In this document: positions 59,076 to 64,000 of the stretch, piece after piece | Layout: each line of letters opens with the position of its first letter | Position numbering within the stretch: position 1 is the stretch's first letter | Source: an uncultured Pelagibacteraceae bacterium | Lineage (GTDB): Bacteria > Pseudomonadota > Alphaproteobacteria > Pelagibacterales > Pelagibacteraceae | Direction: 5' to 3' | Assembly: GCA_902608845.1 (NCBI GenBank) | Contig: CACLPR010000002.1 | Coordinates: 1-64,000, forward strand | Length of the DNA stretch: 64,000 nt | Notes under the pieces: model-generated | The model's database searches: none | What the model was told of the DNA's origin: nothing | Seen by the model: only the letters and a program-made list of their open reading frames with translations | Program-made: the position numbers and the translations under genes

Positions 59076-60401
59076 ATGTCTAACAATTTAGAGATAGCTA
59101 AGAAACATTTTGAGATTGGATCTAAAAAATTTGACGAGGAACTATATAAAGAGGCGGAGCAAGAGTTTTTATCGTCTTTGAATTATTTACCTGATAGAGT
59201 TTCAACCTTAGTAAAACTTCTTCTTTGTAAAATTCAACTAAGAAAATACGATGATTGTAAAAAACTATTATCCCAAATTGATACAATTGATAAAGATTAC
59301 GTTTATGGAAAGTTTGCAAAAGCACTTTACCTTGGTGAAATTATAGAATTTGAAAAATCAAAAAAAGAATTACTGACAATTAATATTGAAAAGGAACCAA
59401 TAGAATTTAAGTCTACATATTTTAATTGTCTTGGAACCACACTCTATAATTTAAATGAATATGAAAATTCGATATTAAATTATCAAAAATCAATTGAACT
59501 AAATCCCAATAATAATTTAGCAAATTATAATTTAGGAACTGCGTATTTAAGTAAAAATAATTTCAAAGATGGATGGAAATACTATGAATATAGACTAAAA
59601 AAAAATAATCTAGATGTAAGTAAATATCCAAAAGACATAAAGGAAATTGTAGATAAACAAATTTTAATTAAGCATGAACAGGGTTTTGGTGACACAATTC
59701 AATTTTCTCGTCTTATTCCTGAATTAAAAAAATATAACTGTAGAATAGATTTTTTAATCCCAAAATCATTAAATGGTTTGTTTAGCATAAACGGAGTTAA
59801 TTTTATTAATCAGATTGATCAAAGTAAAAATTATCAATTTGAAATTAACTTGATGTCATTACCTTATTTTTTAAATCTTGATTTAAATAAACCACCACAA
59901 CAGATACCTTTAAACCCCAAGTTAATTATAAATAATAAAAATAAAATACTTAATATTGGGTTTGCTTGGTCAGGAAATGAAAACTATAAATTTGACAAAA
60001 ATAGATCAATAAATTTAAACTCATTAAGAAAAATTTTTGAGCTTAAAAAAACTCACAATATTAATTTTTACTGTCTTCAAAAGGACATAAGAGAAAAAGA
60101 TTTAAAATATTATAAAGAAATTAATATGAAAAATTTAGGTAATCTAGATTTTTATGATTTAGCTAAAGAAATCCTTAATTTAAACTTAGTAATTTCTTCA
60201 GACACAAGTATACTACATCTTTCATCCTCTATTGGCATTAGAACATACGGTCTACTAGGTTTCAGAGCTGATTGGAGATGGTTAGATCATGATAAAAGTT
60301 ATAGTTGGTATAAATCCTTAGAAATTTTCAAGTTAAAAAAAAATCAAAATTGGGAAGATTTATCTAATACTATTGTAGATAATATAACTAAATTGATTTA
60401 A
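59076..60401 (+). CDS. TPR protein with C-terminal glycosyltransferase-like domain
   Basis: YENSILNYQKSIELNPNNNLANYNLGTAYLSKNNFKDGWKYYEYRLK, LVISSDTSILHLSSSIGIRTYGLLGFRADWRW. Confidence 0.85.
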   Translation: MSNNLEIAKKHFEIGSKKFDEELYKEAEQEFLSSLNYLPDRVSTLVKLLLCKIQLRKYDDCKKLLSQIDTIDKDYVYGKFAKALYLGEIIEFEKSKKELLTINIEKEPIEFKSTYFNCLGTTLYNLNEYENSILNYQKSIELNPNNNLANYNLGTAYLSKNNFKDGWKYYEYRLKKNNLDVSKYPKDIKEIVDKQILIKHEQGFGDTIQFSRLIPELKKYNCRIDFLIPKSLNGLFSINGVNFINQIDQSKNYQFEINLMSLPYFLNLDLNKPPQQIPLNPKLIINNKNKILNIGFAWSGNENYKFDKNRSINLNSLRKIFELKKTHNINFYCLQKDIREKDLKYYKEINMKNLGNLDFYDLAKEILNLNLVISSDTSILHLSSSIGIRTYGLLGFRADWRWLDHDKSYSWYKSLEIFKLKKNQNWEDLSNTIVDNITKLI

Positions 60402-60422
60402 TTATTTATTTAGAATTAATTT

Positions 60423-61208
60423 ATGAAAAAATTATCTTATTCAAATATTTTTATTCTCTTTGATAAAACCACGCGTTCCATAAATATTAAAAACTTTATT
60501 GAAAAAAAGTTTAAAACTACCTCACCATCTAAATGTGATCTAATAATTGTTATTGGTGGAGACGGTTTTATGCTTTCATCTTTAAAAAGTTATAATAAAT
60601 ATAAAAAACCTTTTTATGGAATAAATGCTGGTAGTTATGGTTTCTTGATGAATAAGTTTTCATCTAAAAACACTATCAAAAACCTTTCTAGAGCAAGATT
60701 AGTTACTATCTCACCATTAGAGATGAGTGTAAAAAATAAATTTAATAAGACAAAAAAATCTATAGCAATTAACGAAGTATCAATTTTAAGACAAAGTAGA
60801 CAAACAGCATCATTGGAAATTTCTAATGGCTCACAAAAAATTATAAAAAAATTAGTTTCAGATGGAATTCTAGTCTCTACACCTGCTGGAAGTACAGCTT
60901 ACAATATGTCTGTATATGGACCTATTTTAAATTTAGATTCTAGAAAACTTTCAATAAGACCTATAAGTGCGTTTAGACCAAGAAGATGGAAGGGAAGGGT
61001 AGTTAGTGATAAATCAAAAATTGTTATTAAAAATTTAAACATTCAAAAGAGACCTATTAGTGCTGTAGCTGACAATTACGAAGTAAGAAACGCTAAACTT
61101 ATTTCTATTATAACAAATAAAAAAATTAAGTTTAATCTACTTTACGATTCAAATAAAAGTCTTCAAAAAAAAATTAAAATAGAGCAGATCAGAAAAGAAA
61201 CAAATTAA
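60423..61208 (+). CDS. nadK: NAD kinase
   Basis: IIVIGGDGFMLSSLKSY, GINAGSYGFLMNKF, DGILVSTPAGSTAYNMSVYGPIL. Confidence 0.95.
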   Translation: MKKLSYSNIFILFDKTTRSINIKNFIEKKFKTTSPSKCDLIIVIGGDGFMLSSLKSYNKYKKPFYGINAGSYGFLMNKFSSKNTIKNLSRARLVTISPLEMSVKNKFNKTKKSIAINEVSILRQSRQTASLEISNGSQKIIKKLVSDGILVSTPAGSTAYNMSVYGPILNLDSRKLSIRPISAFRPRRWKGRVVSDKSKIVIKNLNIQKRPISAVADNYEVRNAKLISIITNKKIKFNLLYDSNKSLQKKIKIEQIRKETN

Positions 61209-62356
61209 TGAGCAACAAAAATTTTGGGTTTGGAACTCAAATTAGAAAATCTCCATATTTTGATTCTACAGTTAAATGGGGAGCAACAGGTTTTTCTGTA
61301 TATAATCATATGTATATACCTCGTGATTTTGGTGACCCTGAACAAAACTTTTGGAACTTAATTGAAACAGCAATTTTATGTGACGTTGCTGTTGAAAGAC
61401 AAGTTGAAATTACTGGACCAGATGCTTTTAAATTTATTCAATTATTAACACCAAGAGATCTATCAAAACTATCAGTTGGTCAATGTAAATATGTTTTAAT
61501 TACAAACGCAGAAGGCGGGGTGCTAAATGATCCGGTGCTTTTACGTTTAGGAGAAAATCACTTTTGGTTATCTTTGGGTGACAGTGATATTTTATTATGG
61601 GCTCAAGGGGTAGCAATTAACTCTGGGTTAAATGTGAAAATAACAGAGCCAGACGTTTCTCCATTACAATTACAAGGACCTAAGTCAGCTGAAATAATGA
61701 TTAAATTATTTGGAGAAAGCATAAAAGATCTAAAATATTATTGGTTTAGAAAACTAGATTTAGATGGAATACCATTAATCGTTTCAAGAACTGGCTGGTC
61801 AAGTGAGTTTGGTTATGAATTGTTTTTAAAAGATGGTTCAAAAGGAAATGAATTATATGAAAAAATTATGTTTGTAGGAAAGGAATTTGGATTAAAACCA
61901 GGTCACACTTCTTCTATTAGAAGAATAGAAGGTGGCATGCTCTCTTACCATGCTGATGCAGATATAAATACAAATCCATTTGAATTGGGTTTAGATCGTT
62001 TAGTTAACCTAGATAGTGATGTAAATTTTATTGGTAAAGAAGCACTTAAAAGAATTAAAGCAGAAGGGATTAAAAGAATACAAGTAGGTTTAGAAATTAA
62101 ATGTAAAAAATTAAGTGGACCTAACACTACATTTTGGCCCTTAATATTTGATAATAATGTTATAGGAAAAGTAACTTCAGCTGTTTATTCGCCACGTTTG
62201 AAAAAGAATATAGCTTTAGCGATGGTTGACATTAAATATTCAAAAATTGGTTTAGAAATTGAAGTTACAATTCAGGAAAAGAATTTTAAATGTGAAGTTA
62301 TTGAAAAACCTTTTTTTGATCCAAAAAAACAAATTACATCAAAATCATTAACCTAG
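61208..62356 (+). CDS. GcvT-fold aminomethyltransferase / DmdA-like protein
   Basis: YNHMYIPRDFGDPEQNFWNLIETAILCDVAVERQVEITGPDA, LLTPRDLSKLSVGQCKYV, GWSSEFGYELFLKDG. Confidence 0.8.
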   Translation: MSNKNFGFGTQIRKSPYFDSTVKWGATGFSVYNHMYIPRDFGDPEQNFWNLIETAILCDVAVERQVEITGPDAFKFIQLLTPRDLSKLSVGQCKYVLITNAEGGVLNDPVLLRLGENHFWLSLGDSDILLWAQGVAINSGLNVKITEPDVSPLQLQGPKSAEIMIKLFGESIKDLKYYWFRKLDLDGIPLIVSRTGWSSEFGYELFLKDGSKGNELYEKIMFVGKEFGLKPGHTSSIRRIEGGMLSYHADADINTNPFELGLDRLVNLDSDVNFIGKEALKRIKAEGIKRIQVGLEIKCKKLSGPNTTFWPLIFDNNVIGKVTSAVYSPRLKKNIALAMVDIKYSKIGLEIEVTIQEKNFKCEVIEKPFFDPKKQITSKSLT

Positions 62357-62358
62357 TC

Positions 62359-62410
62359 TGGTGCCCCCGCACGGACTCGAACCGCGGACCTATTGATTAC
62401 AAATCAATAA
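62359..62410 (-). pseudogene. truncated tRNA-Thr (TGT): 3' portion only, likely att-type remnant
   Basis: Reverse complement attga-tttgtaa-tcaat (anticodon arm), cgcgg-ttcgagt-ccgtg (T arm), cgggggc-a-cca; no matching gcccccg 5' strand or D-arm where expected. Confidence 0.75.
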
Positions 62411-62480
62411 AGTTAATTATTTTTCCTTTCATTAACGTTGATATTAGTAACTTCCGGAATCCTCTTCAAGCAACTTAAAT

Positions 62481-62502
62481 AAATTCACTTCAAATTCACT
62501 TC
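62481..62502. repeat. 11-bp direct tandem repeat
   Basis: aaattcacttc x2 just upstream of the hsdM promoter. Confidence 0.6.
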
Positions 62503-62505
62503 ACC

Positions 62506-62514
62506 TGATATAAT
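62506..62514 (+). promoter_or_regulatory. extended -10 promoter element for hsdM
   Basis: TGATATAAT (TGnTATAAT), 8 nt before the ATG at 62523. Confidence 0.55.
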
Positions 62515-62522
62515 ATTTTATA

Positions 62523-63977
62523 ATGTTTGAACAAACCTTTAAAAATATTGATGATATCCTTTGGAAAGACTCTGGTTGTAGTACTGAACTTGATTATGCT
62601 GAACAATCATCATGGATACTATTTCTTAAATGGTTAGATGATTATGAAAAAGATAAAGAAACTAAAGCTAAACTAGAAAACAAAAAGTTTAAACCTACCC
62701 TAAATAAAGAATTTCAATGGTCTACCTGGGCTATTGTTAAAGACAAAGCTGGTAAAATAGATTTCAATAAAACTTTGACAGGGCCAGACTTAAAGAAATT
62801 TGTTGACGAGAAGTTGTTCCCTTACCTTTCTTCATTTAGAAACAATGCTGAAAGTTTTGATACACTTGAATATAAAATTGGTGAAATATTCTCTGAGCTT
62901 AAAAATAAACTCCAAGATGGATACACATTAAGAGATGTTGTGAATGAAGTTGATAATCTTCAGTTTCAAAGTAATGAACAAAAGCATGAATTAAGTGCTT
63001 TATATGAAGATAAGATTAAAAACATGGGTAATGCTGGTCGTAATGGTGGTGAATATTACACTCCAAGACCATTAATTAAATCTATTATTAAAGTCATTGA
63101 CCCTAAGGTTGGAGAGACTGTTTATGATGGTGCTGTTGGTAGTGCTGGCTTTTTAGTTGAAGCATTTGAACATATGAGTAAATCAAAATCGTTAACAACT
63201 TCAGAACTTAAAACACTTAAAACAAAGTCATTTTATGGAGCTGAAAAGAAAACCTTAGCTTACATAATAGGTATTATGAATATGATACTTCATGGAATTG
63301 AAAGCCCTAATATCATTCATCAAAATACATTGGAGACTAACATTCAAGAGATACAAAACAAAGATAGAGTTGATGTAATTCTTGCTAACCCTCCTTTTGG
63401 TGGAAAAGAAAAAACAAATATACAAGAAAACTTTCCTATTAAAACAAGTGAAACTGCGTATTTGTTTTTACAACACTTTATAAAAAAACTTAAAATTGGT
63501 GGAAGGTGTGGTGTTGTTATTAAAAATACTTTTTTAAGTAATACAGACAACGCAAGTATAGCTCTTAGAAAACAATTACTAGAAGAATGTAATTTGTTTG
63601 CAGTGCTTGATTTACCTGGAGGGGCATTTCTTGGAACAGGAGTTAAAACTGTTGTACTATTTTTTGAAAAAGGGAAACCAACTAAGAAGCTTTGGTACTA
63701 CCAGCTTAATGTTGAAAGAAATATGGGAAAGACCAATTCGTTAAATGAGAATGATTTAGAGGACTTTATACAATTATTCAAAACACAAAAGATGAGTGAC
63801 AATAGCTGGTCTATAGATATAGATAAATTTAATAGTAAAACTTTTGATTTAAGTGCTCAAAATCCTAACGTGGTCAAGGTAGTCGATGAAAGAGCCCCAG
63901 AAAAAATTATTTATGAAATAGAAGAATTAGATAGACAATCTAACAAAATACTAAAATCTATAAAAGAAATATTATGA
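62523..63977 (+). CDS. hsdM: type I restriction-modification DNA methyltransferase subunit
   Basis: NAGRNGGEYYTPRPLIKSII, VYDGAVGSAGFLVEAFEHM, VDVILANPPFGGKE. Confidence 0.96.
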   Translation: MFEQTFKNIDDILWKDSGCSTELDYAEQSSWILFLKWLDDYEKDKETKAKLENKKFKPTLNKEFQWSTWAIVKDKAGKIDFNKTLTGPDLKKFVDEKLFPYLSSFRNNAESFDTLEYKIGEIFSELKNKLQDGYTLRDVVNEVDNLQFQSNEQKHELSALYEDKIKNMGNAGRNGGEYYTPRPLIKSIIKVIDPKVGETVYDGAVGSAGFLVEAFEHMSKSKSLTTSELKTLKTKSFYGAEKKTLAYIIGIMNMILHGIESPNIIHQNTLETNIQEIQNKDRVDVILANPPFGGKEKTNIQENFPIKTSETAYLFLQHFIKKLKIGGRCGVVIKNTFLSNTDNASIALRKQLLEECNLFAVLDLPGGAFLGTGVKTVVLFFEKGKPTKKLWYYQLNVERNMGKTNSLNENDLEDFIQLFKTQKMSDNSWSIDIDKFNSKTFDLSAQNPNVVKVVDERAPEKIIYEIEELDRQSNKILKSIKEIL

Positions 63978-64000
63978 CTTTAAAAAAATTCAAAATTGGA
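63974..64000 (+). CDS. start of next CDS (MTLKKFKIG...), presumably hsdS; truncated by the window
   Basis: ATGA overlap with the hsdM stop; type I R-M order. Confidence 0.45.

Noticed and set aside
62359-62440. Intact tRNA-Thr gene
   Set aside because: The 5' acceptor strand and D-arm are missing at the required position; kept only as a truncated fragment
1-64000. CRISPR array, IS elements or prophage structural genes
   Set aside because: No regularly spaced repeats, transposase, integrase or phage capsid/tail genes seen in the supplied ORFs

Overview
AT-rich, gene-dense bacterial window with short or overlapping intergenic gaps. Gene content and low GC suggest a SAR11/Pelagibacterales-like alphaproteobacterium (inference). 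Most of it is housekeeping: rpoZ, nrdAB, prpDBC, glmS, class II DAHP synthase, nadE, cysS, cimA, rpsD, grxD-bolA, purLQSCB, map, sfsA, nadK and a TRAP transporter with malonyl-CoA decarboxylase. The accessory part that stands out is ~43.8-53.9 kb. It holds a plus-strand cassette of a membrane-anchored GrpE-like protein, a lid-less Hsp70, a membrane-anchored tandem-TerB protein and a cytosolic HExxH (M48-like) protease. Lineage-type exported proteins flank it, and it converges on an operon of a PrsW-like intramembrane protease and a pentameric ligand-gated ion channel homologue that appears to carry an N-terminal periplasmic PDZ-like domain. I consider this the best candidate for an undescribed system. 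Other points: a truncated 3' tRNA-Thr fragment next to a type I R-M system (probable island boundary), a perfect 13-bp hairpin abutting the dctQ start codon, a 21-bp palindrome upstream of the TRAP operon, a GlmU lacking its uridylyltransferase domain, and a frame anomaly at the 5' end of nadE. All family calls are from reading motifs by eye; no database search was run.
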